From: Argopecten irradians
Taxonomy: Eukaryota; Mollusca; Bivalvia; Pectinida; Pectinidae
Assembly (NCBI RefSeq): GCF_041381155.1
Contig: NC_091134.1
Coordinates: 42,987,338 to 43,051,337 of the forward strand
Direction: 5' to 3'
Length of the DNA stretch: 64,000 nucleotides
Positions 23,388 to 36,200 of this stretch are shown piece after piece. The notes under the pieces are model-generated. The model searched no databases, was not told where the DNA came from, and was given only the letters and a program-made list of their open reading frames with translations. The stretch's first letter is position 1. Each line of letters opens with the position of its first letter. The translations under genes were made by a program, and so were the position numbers.

Positions 23388-23420
23388 AGTAAATATTCCC
23401 GAAATACATCCGAAAGTATT

Positions 23421-23451
23421 ACGTCACAATATGTCCTTACTTATGACGTCA
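23421..23451 (-). promoter_or_regulatory. CRE/ATF-type sites upstream of the 1188-residue gene
   Basis: A full palindromic TGACGTCA at 23444-23451 and a half site ACGTCA at 23421-23426 lie 35-65 bp upstream of the first ATG. This matches CREB/ATF binding sites typical of TATA-less housekeeping promoters. Actual use is inferred. Confidence 0.4.
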
Positions 23452-24404
23452 TAATGTCGCTTTAGTTAAGCTCTCGTCAACTTTTAGTGTCAGGCGTAGA
23501 TTACATCAATAAAACAACTTAATCAATCTTAAGTTGAATGTTTTGCCGTTTGTCGCCGTAACGAAATCGAAATTTACAATCCACTTAAACTGTTGCATGT
23601 TCACTTCTAATAAACTTCAATGTATCCAAATCGAAAAAAGTTTGATATTTTTTCAACATCGTGTTTCTTTATCCAAAAATTGTTGTTTCTAAATATGCAA
23701 ATATGTAAAAAAAAATTCAACTGCAACAAACTTCTTTTTTCAATATGTTCAATGTTAAAACTCTTAGAGTAAAACTTCTGGCGGCGAAATTTTACAACTG
23801 AAATATCGCTCTGGGCCTAACTTTTGACCTTCTTCAGGAAAATGCCTTGTGTAAATGCGTTGTTTGTGATAAACATATGCGTGTACGCTTAGTATCCAGG
23901 GTTCCGGTTGAAGATGATCATGAGTTTTCGCTCGTGAGTAATGGTAGCCGTTTGCCATAGATCCAAGTAGATACCGCCCGCGTTAGTTTGATCGCACTTC
24001 TTTATAAAAGTTTAATTAACGATCAGGTAAAAGTAAGGTGTTACGACTATCTTATCGATTAGCTAGCAACAAGGGATCGAGCAAGGAAACAGAACACCGA
24101 TTGTTGGTCACGCAACGTTTTTATTTTCTAACAACACAACCCTACATAAGTTCACCATAAATGTTTTATCGTTTCCGTCCAAATACTTGCATTTGGTATG
24201 ACTTGACACGCTCGATCACGTGTACTCCACGGTCAGATTTCTCCAATGATAAAACGCCGGGTATAAGCATGTAATTGTTTCCCGTACAACGACCGTAATC
24301 ACTGGAACAAGACCTGTTTAATCCGTTCGGTATATGTGCTGCTTAACAACCCCTGTGTTGTCCTTATCTAGATACCTTATATCGGAACCTGTATCATATC
24401 ATAA
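23452..24404. other. Upstream flank of the 1188-residue gene; nothing recognised
   Basis: No reading frame or repeat of note. It probably holds the remaining promoter of the minus-strand gene. Confidence 0.4.
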
Positions 24405-24813
24405 TAACCTTTATAAACTGCCTATGATATACCACGGAAAATAATCTTAATAAACTGCCTATAGTATACCACGGAAAATAATCTTTATAAACCGCCTATA
24501 GTATACCACGAAAAATAATCTTAATAAACCGCCTATAGTATACCACGGAAAATAATCTTAATAAACCGCCTATAGTATACCACGGAAAATAATCTTTATA
24601 AACGCCTATAATATACCACGGACAGTAATCTTTATAAACCACCTATAATATACAACAAACAGTAATCTTTATAAACCACCTATGATATACCACGGAAAAT
24701 AATCTTTATAAACCGCCTATAATATACAACGGAAAATAATCTTTATAAACGCCTATAATATACAACGGAAAATAATCTTTATAAACCACCTATAATATAC
24801 AACGGAAAATAAT

Positions 24814-25965
24814 AGAGATTGAACAGTGTTTTAATTGCGTTAAAGGTGGTATGAACGCAATGGGATACAGACATATTCAATGTAGCGCGTTAGCGCTACA
24901 TGTAGAATATGTCTGTATCCCATTGCGTTCATACCACCTTTAACGCAATCAAAACACTGTTCAATCTATATATTTACATAAATTAGTCTTTTTTTACATG
25001 TTCGTGGTTAAATTTAAAATGATGTTGATTGCTAAGCTAGGTAACTACGGTAGTCAGGATGACCGAAGATATAGTTCCGATTGTTGAATGTTATAGCTGC
25101 AGTTTGATTTGAAATATAACAATGACACCTTTCAATTATTTTTAAAATATGTTGTATTTTTTTTTTCAATTTGATCATATATCAATAATGTCAATTTCGA
25201 ATAAAAATTGAGATAACTGGGGCGGAACGACTACCGGCGGTCCGAAGTGGAGCGAGCCGCCATATTTGATTTTCAACTGAGGAAAGTACTGTGACATAGC
25301 CTGTTAATGGTATGACCGTTGAGCTGCTGAGTGTTTGTCATGTATGTATCGGTTTACGAACGTGATATAGTCTTAATTATTCATAGTTATGACTTTTATT
25401 TTATTGCACGGATGATAGACATTTGTTTGCATGGTGTGTGACTGACGTAATTTTGGAATTCCCCGAACATTCCTGAGGAAAGCCCCGGTTGTAGCCCCGA
25501 CAAGCGATTCATTTTGTTGTTTATTACCGTTACAATTCCTGAACACATATCCTGTTTTGATATACAATACATATTTAATTGGATTTAATAACAACTCTTT
25601 ATTGTTATTTTGAAACCCGACAACGAAGAAACTTTGTTTACACTAACCTACTACTGTCAACCGAGTACTGACGAGCATAATATTGTCTGTGTCACCTAAG
25701 GATCAGTCTTGAGACAAATAGAAGAACGAAAAAGTTTTTTTTTTGGTTTATTATTAATTCAAAACAAATCTGTCATCTGTGAAAAGGAAAAATGTATATC
25801 AAATAATTAAAGCTTATTTAGATTATCATATGACGCATATTTACCGAAGCGTGAGCTAGAAGTAGTCCGATCCTACTCTGGGTTTGTATTCATACGTCGT
25901 TGCGTTTACGCTAATTTGAACGCAACTCCCCTCCCGTTGACTATATAGGGGCATATGTAAATATA
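24814..25965. mobile_element. Insertion in the 37-bp array, opening with a large palindrome
   Basis: The segment interrupts the array between ...GGAAAATAAT and CTTTATAAACC. Its left part, 24817-24966, is a near-perfect palindrome. Beyond it, ATATATTTACATA (24967-24979) is inverted at the right edge as TATGTAAATATAT, suggesting the true element ends. The interior (for example 25200-25300 and 25370-25620) has no recognisable coding sequence. Confidence 0.6.
24817..24966. repeat. 150-bp near-perfect palindrome (hairpin)
   Basis: The arms of about 72 bp start GATTGAACAGTGTTTT and run inward through GGTGGTATGAACGCAATGGG to a centre at GTAGCGCGTTAGCGCTAC. I see one substitution and a two-base length difference between the arms. 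Confidence 0.9.
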
Positions 25966-26584
25966 TCTTTATAAACCACCTATAATATACAACGGAAAAT
26001 AATCTTTATAAACCACCTATAAACTATACAACGGAAAATAATCTTTATAAACCACCTATAATATACAACGGAAAATAATCTTTATAAACGCCTATAATAT
26101 ACAACGGAAAATAATCTTTATAAACGCCTATAATATACAACGGAAAATAATGTTTATAAACCACCTGTAATATACAACGGAAAATAATCTTTATAAACCG
26201 CCTATAATATACAACGGAAAATAATCTTTATAAACGCCTATAATATACAACGGAAAATAATCTTTATAAACCACCTATAATATACAACGGAAAATAATCT
26301 TTATAAACCACCTATAATATACAACGGAAAATAATCTTTATAAACGCCTATAATATACAACGGAAAATAATCATTTTAAACCACCTATAATATACAACGG
26401 AAAATAATCTTTATAAACCACCTATAATATACAACGGAAAATAATCTTTATAAACCGCCTATAATATACAACGGAAAATAATCTTTATAAACCGCCTATA
26501 ATATACAACGGAAAATAATCTTTATAAACCGCCTATCATATACCACAGAAAATAAACATTATAAAGCGCCTATTATATACTATA

Positions 26585-27660
26585 GAAAAGAAAACTGTCC
26601 ATAACAAAGAAAAGCACCTGTATAAAGCGTCCATCACAAAGAAAAGGACCTGTATAAAACGTCCATCACAAACGATAGGCATGTATAAAGCGTCTATCAA
26701 AAAGGATTGGACCTTTATAAAATGTCCATCACAAAGAATAGCACCTGTATAAACTGTCCATAATAATAAATAGCACCTGTATAAACCGTCCATCACAAGG
26801 GATTGGACCTTTATAAACCGTCCATAACAAAGAATAGCACCTGTATAAACAGTCCATAACAAAAAATAGCACCTGTATAAAACGTCCATCACTAAGAATA
26901 GCACCTGTACAAACCGTCCATCACAAAGAATAGGACCTGTATAAAGCGTCCATAACAAAAAATAGCACATGTATAAAACGTCCATCACAAAGAATAGGAC
27001 CTGTGTAAAGCGTCCATCACAAAGAATAGGACCTGTATAAAGCGTCCATCACAAAGAATAGCACCTGTATAAAGCGTCCATCACAAAGAATGATACCTGT
27101 ATAAACCGTCCATCACAAAGAATAGGACCTGTACAAACCGTCAATAGCAAAGAATAGGACCTGTACAAACCGTCCAGAGCAAAGAAAAGGACATGTATAA
27201 AGCGTCCATCACAAAGAATAGCACCTGTATAAACCGTCCATCACAAAGAATAGCACCTATACAAACCGTCCATAGCAAAGAATAGGACCTGTATAAAGCG
27301 TCCATCACAAAGAAAAGGACCTGTACAAACCGTTCATCACAAAGAATAGGACCTGTACAAACCGTCCATAGCAAAGAATAGGACCTGTACAAACCGTCCA
27401 TAGCAAAGAATAAGACCTGTATAAACCGTCCATCAAAAAGAATATGACCTGTATAAACCGTCCATCACTAAGAATAGCACCTGTATAAACCGTCCATAAC
27501 AAAGAATAGCACCTGTATAAACCGTCCATAACAGAGAAAAGGACCTGTATAAACCGTCCATCACAAAGGATTGGACCTTTATAAACAGTCCATAACAAAG
27601 AAAAGGACCTGTATAAACCGTCCATCACAAAGAACATGACCTGTATAAACTGTCAATAAT
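26585..27660. repeat. Second minisatellite array, 32-bp unit, about 33 copies
   Basis: Units carry CCTGTATAAACCGTCCATCA then CAAAGAATAGGA. The period is 32 bp, as in the array at 640-3590, but the sequence is unrelated. Unit order is irregular, with AGC/ACC and ATAGC/ATAGG variants. It abuts the 37-bp array, with a short transition at 26550-26600 where the two unit types share TATAAA. Minus-strand reading frames here are artefacts. Confidence 0.93.
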
Positions 27661-30226
27661 GGATATGATCTGTATTAATGCTAGTCTTGAAATATCACTA
27701 CAGGGTTCATTAAAGACACAGAAACACACATCAGGTTAAATATATGTATCAATTTATTTTATAAAAGTGTTTTATGCTTCAGTGATTGTGTTGTTTTTTT
27801 TTTAAAGTTTTTTATATAGAATATAAATCCTCAATTTCACAAAGGTGAGATAATCCAATATCACAGTCATTGTTGGTTTGGAGAGTTCCAGGGACTGTTC
27901 CTACACTACCAACACAGAGAATCCTTATGTACACTGATGAGGCACTTACAGACGTGGTGGTCATATGAGCACCATACAACAGCCATGTAAGAAACAGTCC
28001 AGTGGTTCTGATAGTGTATCTACAGATCTGAAAGAAACACCCTCCACAGTCCTGTCCCCATAGATAAATAAGTATAAATGATGCTTTAATAAGAAATATC
28101 TGGATCCTAACAAATTGGAATGTTTCAAACGAGATCTAAAAGACAAACTTACAATGTAAACCCTCCTTAAACACCATACCTGTATAGTGTCACATGTGAG
28201 GTTTGATACCACAGTAGAAGGTATAATAAAATTACATTTAGGATTATAATGACATAGAGGAAATGATTTACTGACAGCTTTCTGTGCTTTAGGATGTTAT
28301 TTTAGGGAAAGTGAAACAAGAAGCCTATGAATGTTCACTGTCATCGTGAAACTTTGCAACACAAAATCATTTATACAAAGTGTAGATGGCAATGATATTG
28401 ATTCCAATGAAAATCTTTGAGCAAACAATCAAAACTAATTCAAGTATGTCAGAATGAGTTCATGTAGGCAAATGAAAATTGAATCTATTGGGTAAATATG
28501 TGATTTTCAAGGTGGCAGCCATTATGATTTTGAACAGTTGAATCCCACTAGTACTGCTGCAACTTTAATACAAGTGTGAAATATATTTTGTTTTGGAAAA
28601 CTTATATTGAATTTGAAAACTGTTACAAAATATTTGTTGCCATCAATCGTGTTTGCCATCTTGGATTAGAACCAACCTGAAAACGGTACTGTACTAAGGC
28701 CAAGTCAGTATCATTCCAATCAAGTTTCAGCTCAATCAAAAATATGAAACTGTAGAAGCTTGAAATGTGAAATATATGAACATCAAAGAGCTGATATCAT
28801 TCAATGATGAATGAAGCACAATGACAAAAGGTCATCCTGACCCTTCTGATTTGATGACCTATAAAATGATGGCAAGCTTATTTGTCTTAATTTCTACATG
28901 TACTAGTGTACATGTACAGTGACATAATTAACCAAATACCGGACTAGAGCACCCCGGTAATAGAAGGTATAAAACAGTCATTTAAATCACAGCCACTGTA
29001 ATAGAACACTTAAGTTATGTAAGACAGTTATACACACTTTTATCATACCTCCACACATAATATATAAATAGTGATTTTAAAAAAAAAATTGTTCAAAAAA
29101 TTCTGTCAAAGAGAATAGTGATTATTAATATTTTGACTTATCACAAAATAAAACCATGTAGCAATGCAGTAAATTATTAAACATTTACCAACAAAACCTA
29201 TATAACTGCGATGCCAAAAACAAAAAATTAACCTTAAAAGATTTAATATAGACCATACAGTGGATACAAATGACAGAATGAATTGAATGTTTCTTGTAAA
29301 ATGCATAAAAAAATATCACAGAAAAGATTTATTCCAACAAAAATCAATCTATAGCTTTTCTCATTTCACCGTTAATTATTTATCATGACAAACAATCAAA
29401 TTCACTCTCTTTTAACGTTTCAACCACAGTATCAATCTTCTTTCAACTAATCACAAAGTCTCTCTCTGACAACCTATCAGATCATTTAATCTGTTAACCA
29501 ATCATCTCTCTTTGTATGATACAAATGCCACTATCTGATTTAAGTCACTCTCTGCCAACCACCTCGCAAACCAATGATGAAGTTTGTTATAAGCTACTAA
29601 CATTGTATGCAAAATAATTCATTTTTATGGAAAGATCAGTTAAGTTATTTGCAATATAAAGTTTGTTAGAAAAATGTGCAAAATAATACAATTTTACTGA
29701 AAGATTATTCAAATTTTTTTAGGTATAAAGAAATGTGCAAACCCGAAAAAAATACATTTTTTTGTTTTACTTATTTGTACTTGAATCATAATGTGAAATT
29801 TAATACATACAAGTACATGTAATATAAAAAGCAGATATAAGATATGTTGAAAATACCAGGAAAATACTTACTGACAAAATACTTCTGCCTTGATAGAAAA
29901 TCCTTACAATGAATCTGACATTGTATTTATGTCCTTAACACACACTGACCTAATTTCCCAGATCAGATAAAGATCATCCCCATAGGGGATACTATAGCCA
30001 GGTGAGGCTATGTTTATTAAACATTGCACTATCATTTCCCGTGGGGATACATACTTATGCAACAAAGGTCCATCAATGATGAGGAATAATTCAATAAGAT
30101 TTGTAAAATTAGGACCTTTGAACTGATAGGGACTCAAAGTCATCTAAATAAATACTTTACAGATTTAAGGCATGACCTCACATACAGTTAGTATATATAC
30201 ATATACTTTAGTTTGAACACACCACG
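27661..30226. other. 3' flank of the SV2-like gene; no separate gene
   Basis: Probably includes the 3' untranslated region of the minus-strand SV2-like gene (stop at 30229-30227). A stretch at about 27950-28026 has a minus-strand TTTCAG acceptor and a GTAAGT donor, but its frame matches nothing known. The rest is AT-rich and unstructured. Confidence 0.4.
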
Positions 30227-33200
30227 TCAGTGAATATCAACTTTGGTTGTATTAGGCAGTTTAAGGGAAGTAAGTCCACCCACGACCAAAAGTGCTGACA
30301 CTAGTATCATAGGTACAGCACAGTGGACATCAACCAGTTCACCAAACGCTAGATTTCCCAGAATTGCACCTAACCTGCTGGCTGCTGAGGATAATCCCAT
30401 AGCCGTTGATCTGTAAAACAAAATGGAACCAAGGATTAATCAGAAAGACTAGCTATAGGTGAATGGTCTTATCAGAGACTTGTGTCTGTCTTAATTGTGA
30501 GTAAAACTCCTGGACTTTTAATATAACAAGTATATAAACTATACAAATTAATAGATTTTTTTTTTTGATTTTTTTTGTCATACTGAAAATTTAAATTGAA
30601 TGAAAAAAAAAAGAGTAAAAGCTGTCTCTAAAGACCATCCAAAGGACAAAAAAGATATGGTCTTTATATAGGCAAGTTGTCTATACACAAGTCGAATGTG
30701 TGTTAAAATGAAAGTGGTTCATCTTTAAACTTAAGTGGTCACAATATCATTACAGCTAAATATTAGCAGAAATAGAAGAATGTCCATGACATTTCATCAT
30801 AGACTGAGGTAAATTCATAATTGGTACTTACCTGACTCCAGTGGGAAAGAGTTCTGCCTGAAGTACGTCTAAAGCATTCCATGCTAGTGTTGATATGAGT
30901 CCGAAGGCACAGGAGATTAATAGATTCTCCACCTTATTGTGGATCAGAGGAATGAAGAAGACGGCCAAACCTGAACCCAGCATTCCTGTCACTGTCAACA
31001 CATACAATATCAGTAAATATAGGTAAACAGACTAGGATATTCACACTATTACACAGAGTAATACAAGAGCCCTATTCTTATAAACAGTTACCTGCTTCCT
31101 TTATCAATAGAGGATCTTACATGAGTGACTATGTGATATGAAATTTATCATTTATCATGAATTTTCCGACTTCCGTTCGGCAATAATCGTAACTTCTATG
31201 GCGACCAGTTTACTGCCGTTCTATCATAAGATTGCACGATTGTGTTACAGTACTAGTGTATCGACTCACTGTAGTAGATTACATCGTTACATGTTATAGG
31301 TGAAGCGTCTATGTAACATGCATTGTGATTGGCTGAGTGTGTATATGAATAAACTTTACACAACCTAATTGTACATCCCAGTTTAAAATCACAGGGACTT
31401 GTAACGTAGGTTGTGAGAAAGTCTGCTGTGTATACATGTGTACTATATACTATATAAAAGGACAAGGGAACCAACGACTCGCTTGGAAGAGGTACACCTG
31501 CCTCTACAAAAGTCGCCCGTATTCCGTCAAACATTGATAAATATGTACATATCTGACTGCATTTTCCACGTTCATAGTGAAATAAAGGTATGTTAATATA
31601 TTATTTCGTGTTTGAAGTTGTGTTTTCCATGTCGAAAATTTATTTAAGAATATATTGGTATTAAATATGTACATATTTATCCATGTTTGACGGAATACGG
31701 GCGACTTTTGTAGAGGCAGGTGTACCTCTTCCAAGCGAGTCGTTGGTTCCCTTGTCCTTTTATATAGTATATAGTACACATGTATACACAGCAGACTTTC
31801 TCACAACCTACGTTACAAGTCCCTGTGTTTAAAATGGCCCCTATTTGTGCATTAGGGACGTTGTAGGTACGTCGAAACAATTACAAATGTTCAAATAGAT
31901 AAACATCTGAAAAATTAATACCAGGTATTTGTAAAATAAAAGTATTACGCCGTAAAAATAAATCACGCTGATATATAGAATTCGCGCTGCAAAAATATAC
32001 ATGACTGTTTTGATACGGGGTGTTTTTTCCGTGGTACACCTTGTACATGTGACGAACTTGACGGACCTAGTTTCTTGAAATAGCTGTTGTAAATATATAA
32101 ATAATATGATTGGAAAAAATCAAACATAGAAAGAGATAACACACAATCAGGTTATACTAGCTGTAGAAGAATACATAATATTAATTTAAACATAATAATA
32201 CTGGTAATGAATAAATATGAAGGTCAAGAAGAAAGAATCTGCTAAAACATAACTGTTCAGTTTCACAATTATGGTAAGGTATATTAAAAATGTTAATTTA
32301 ACTCTTAATTTGAACATTATACTGAATAATAAATGGTGGAAGTACCAAAAATCGTCGATCGCCAAGCTGTCAACACGTGCATATTATAAGTTACCGGTAC
32401 ATGTGTGTTTGCACATGTGTACATGTACGTTAGGCTACTATTTTGATCTCTCGCTAAAAATGCGCCAAAAGTAGAAGCCGTCCTCAACCGATCATATGTC
32501 GACGTGTCAAAGCCACGAACCGATCTAAAAGTACGCGAAAGGGTACAGAAAATGTACAATGATTGGGTGTCATATGGAAATATATATCTAAAGCCGTCGG
32601 CGTTGGTAAATCCACCTGTCGAAACATTGCAAATTTGTACGAGGAACAGCATGGTTCTCTGCTTCCACGTGTTCGGCCTATCAAGACACTAACAAAGGTC
32701 AGTGAAGAAGTTGTTAAATTCGTTGAATATCAGAAGGAAATAAAACAAAGTATTTATGGTCGTGAGAGAGAAACTTATTGGGGCAAACGTGTGTACTTGT
32801 ATGTACAATGTAAATGAAAATGTGCCTGCTCTGTCGCAGGTGAGTAAATGTTAACAAATAGTCTTGAACAACGTGGACTAAATCTTGTCTTCCAACCACC
32901 ATACTCTCCTCATTACAGTGTTGCCAAGTACATATTTCATCCATGAAATCCAGGCTTCGTAAAAATCCGTCATATTCATCCGAGTTCACAGAATTAGCTA
33001 TCATGTGCATTGACGGCCTGTCTGACATTCCTAGTTCGGAACTAAGTCGCTATATTATGGACTGAGTGGTTATGTTTGAGATTAGGCCTAACATAAAACA
33101 GAGAAATCTCTGGTAAAAAGAACTGTTTTATATTTCGTATTTCACTGGAAAAATAGTGTTCTGTTCGCCATAAAAAGTCAAAACGAATGGCAGGCTAAAC

Positions 33201-36200
33201 AGCTTTATTGTGTACACACGTTTTTTCTCTTCTATTTTTAGATCAACTCAGCCAATCACAATGCGTGTTACATAAACACTTCACCGGTAACATGTAGCGA
33301 TGTAATCTACTACAGTGAGTCGATACACTAGAACTGTAACACAATCGTGCAATCTTATGATAGAACGGCAGTAAAATGAAGGCATGTTTACATGTATCGA
33401 CTTTCAACAACTGCTGTTCCAAAGTTATTAAAACAAGAGGCCCATGGGCCTTAACGGTCACCTGAGTTAGAATATATAATGAAACAAATAATAAAACAAA
33501 TTAAAGACATAAAAACACTATATGCTCTATTGCTGGGCCTTGAAGTTGGTCAGTGATTTATAAATTTGACCTTTTTAGACTATGAAGAGTATTTGCTTCC
33601 ATCAAACCTGTGAACTTAGAGGTATTTTTTGAAATTTTAATCAATTTGACCCTGTTTGGTCCTGCCCCTCTGGTCCCCCAGGGGGTCATCGAGGACGGAT
33701 ATGGATGTTAAAATGCTATATCTTAGGCTAATAATTCTAATCAAGTTTGACTAATTTCCTACGAAAATTGGGCAAATAATGTTCACAAATATGTTTTTCC
33801 TATATAAACTATAGTAAACTTTACCCCTCCCCAGGGGGTAACGTGAGACCCCAAGGTCATATAATTCACAGTTTTTATAAAACACCTGAAGACCTTTCCA
33901 TCTATAATTATTTGATTCTACTATATCCAGAATTTTAGAAGATTTTTGAAGTTTTAGCCTATTTGACCCTTTTTTAGCCCCGCCCCTCTGCCCCCTGGGG
34001 GTCGGCCAGGACCAATGTGGATATGATATTAAAATGCTATCTCAGGCTAATAATTCTAACCAAGTTTGACTCATTTCCTATGAAAATTGAGCAAAAAATG
34101 CTCATTAATGTGTTTTTCCTATATAAACTATAGTAAACTTGACCCCCTCCCCAAGGGGAAACAGGAGATCCCAGGGTCATATAATTTACAATTTTTATAA
34201 ACAAACTTTAAGACCTTTTCATCTATAAAGTGTATTTGATTATACCATTTCCAGAATTTTAAAAGAATATTTTTGAAGTTTTAGCCTATTTGACCTTTTT
34301 TGGCCCCGTCCCTCTGCCCCCAGGGGGTTGGCCTGGACCAATATGGATATATTATTAAAATGCTATCTCAGGCTAATAATTCTAACTAAGTTTGACTCGT
34401 TTCCAATGAAAATGGAGCAAAACATGCTCATAAATGTGTTTTCCCTATATAAACTATACCATAGTAAACTTGACCCCCTCCCCAGGGGGAAATGTGAGAC
34501 CCCAGGGTCATATAATTCACAATTTTTGTAAAGGACCTTAACACCTTTCTATTTATGAAAAGTATTTGATTCTACCATTTCCAGAATTTCAGAAGATAAT
34601 TTTTGAAGTTTTAGCCTATTTGACCCTTTTTAAGCCCCGCCCCTCTGCCTCAGGGGGTCGGCAAGAACCAATGTGGATATGATATTAAAATGCTATCTCA
34701 GGCTAATAATTCTAACCAAGTTTGACTCGTTTCCAATGAAAATTGAGCAAAAAATGCTCATAAATGTGTTTTCCCTATATAAACTATAGTAAACTTGACC
34801 CCCTCCCCAGGGGGAAACGTGAGACCCCAGGGTCATATAATTCACAATATTTGTAAAGGACCTTAAGACCTTTCTATTTATGAAAAGTATTTGATTCTAC
34901 CATTTCCAGAATTTCAGAAGAAGATTTTTGAAGTTTTAGCCTATTTGACCCCTTTTGACCCCGCCCCTAAGGCCCCTGGGGGTCAGTCATAGAAAATTTG
35001 TTAATAGGATTAAATGGCCATCTCATACTGATAATTCTGACAACATTTGACTCATTTCCTATTACAAATGACCAAATAATGCGCAAAAATGTGTTTTCTC
35101 AATATAAAGTATAATAAACTTAACCCCCTCCCCAGGGGGAAACTAGAGACCCTAGGGTCATATAATTCACAATTTTTGTAAAGGACCTTAAGACCTTTCT
35201 ATCTATGAAGAGTATTTGATTCTACCACATCTGTGAGTAGAGAAGAAGATTTTTGAAATTTTACTCAATTTTACCCCTTTTGGCCCCTCCCACAGCCCCC
35301 TGGGGGGTGGGGACCATATAATTCACAATTTTGATTGGCCTTATGCCTTAGAAGGTTTGTGCAAAATTTCATTGAAATTGCTTCAGCAGTTTTGGAGAAG
35401 AAGTTGAAAATGTAAATTGTTTACGGACATACGACGGACGACGGACGACGCACGACGACGGACAAAAGGCGATTAGAATAGGTCACTTGAGACTTCGTCT
35501 CAGGTGACCTAAAAAACTTATAAATATTCTTTAATATATCTTAATTTCAACTACATATACAAATACTAACAATATCGGAGTCAATTTAACTTGAATTTTT
35601 GTTGATAGTTACGTATAGTGTGGCTTTAATAGTAATATATGCAAAACTTTAAATTTCTGCTTTATATAGTAGAAATCCGGCTCAGATATGATATTTCCGT
35701 CGACTGAAACAATCATGCGATGTCATATATATATTATGACGTCAAAACTACAAGTAACGTCATAATAGTGTTATTACACATGTGTCTTACGATATTTAGG
35801 ACATGGTCATATGACATGGCTGGACAGGCCAGTTATGTGATAAAGAGTATTAAAGGTTATCATGTCTGGATCTTGGTTGACCTGTGGCCATGGAAGGTTT
35901 CTGTAATTTCAAGTAATATTTTTCAATGATTTCATAAAAAAAGTTAAAAAATTGTAAATGGTTTATGAATGTATGACATCAGATGAAAGGCAATTTATTA
36001 AAATATGCCACTAAAATCTTTGTCTCAGGTGACTTATAACTACCCACAGAACACCGACTGTAAACCTAGCAGTAGGCAGAGTCCTGTAAGCTGTGATCCA
36101 GTGACATACTAACCTAATATTGCCTTGCGACCCAGTTTGTCCATGAGGAATATGGTGAATAAGTTTCCAGGCAGGTTAGACAGAGCTGTGAGGAAGCCTG

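Larger units (their letters stand above)
24405..26580. repeat. Minisatellite, 37-bp unit, in two blocks around a 1.15-kb insertion
   Basis: Units carry CTTTATAAACCGCCTATAAT then ATACAACGGAAAATAAT, 37 bp in all. Block one spans 24405-24813 (about 11 copies) and block two 25966-26580 (about 16 copies). The units are in the same phase and orientation on both sides, so 24814-25965 was inserted into one array. Block one is richer in the TACCACGG variant, block two in TACAACGG. There are no unique spacers between units, so this is not a CRISPR array. Confidence 0.93.

Noticed and set aside
19876..23454. Plus-strand frames opposite the 1188-residue gene
   Set aside because: They are antisense shadows of one continuous minus-strand coding exon.
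24405..26580. CRISPR-like array of 37-bp repeats
   Set aside because: The units abut with no unique spacers, the DNA is from an animal genome and no cas-like gene is present.
26536..27637. Minus-strand frames of 86-150 codons
   Set aside because: They are readings of the second 32-bp array.
27951..28026. Possible extra exon on the minus strand (TTTCAG acceptor, GTAAGT donor)
   Set aside because: No upstream or downstream partner exon matches its phase, and the peptide is not recognisable; it could be a spliced 3' UTR but is unsupported.
31253..31880. Three minus-strand frames of 67-93 codons
   Set aside because: They lie in the two arms of a foldback element and mirror each other.
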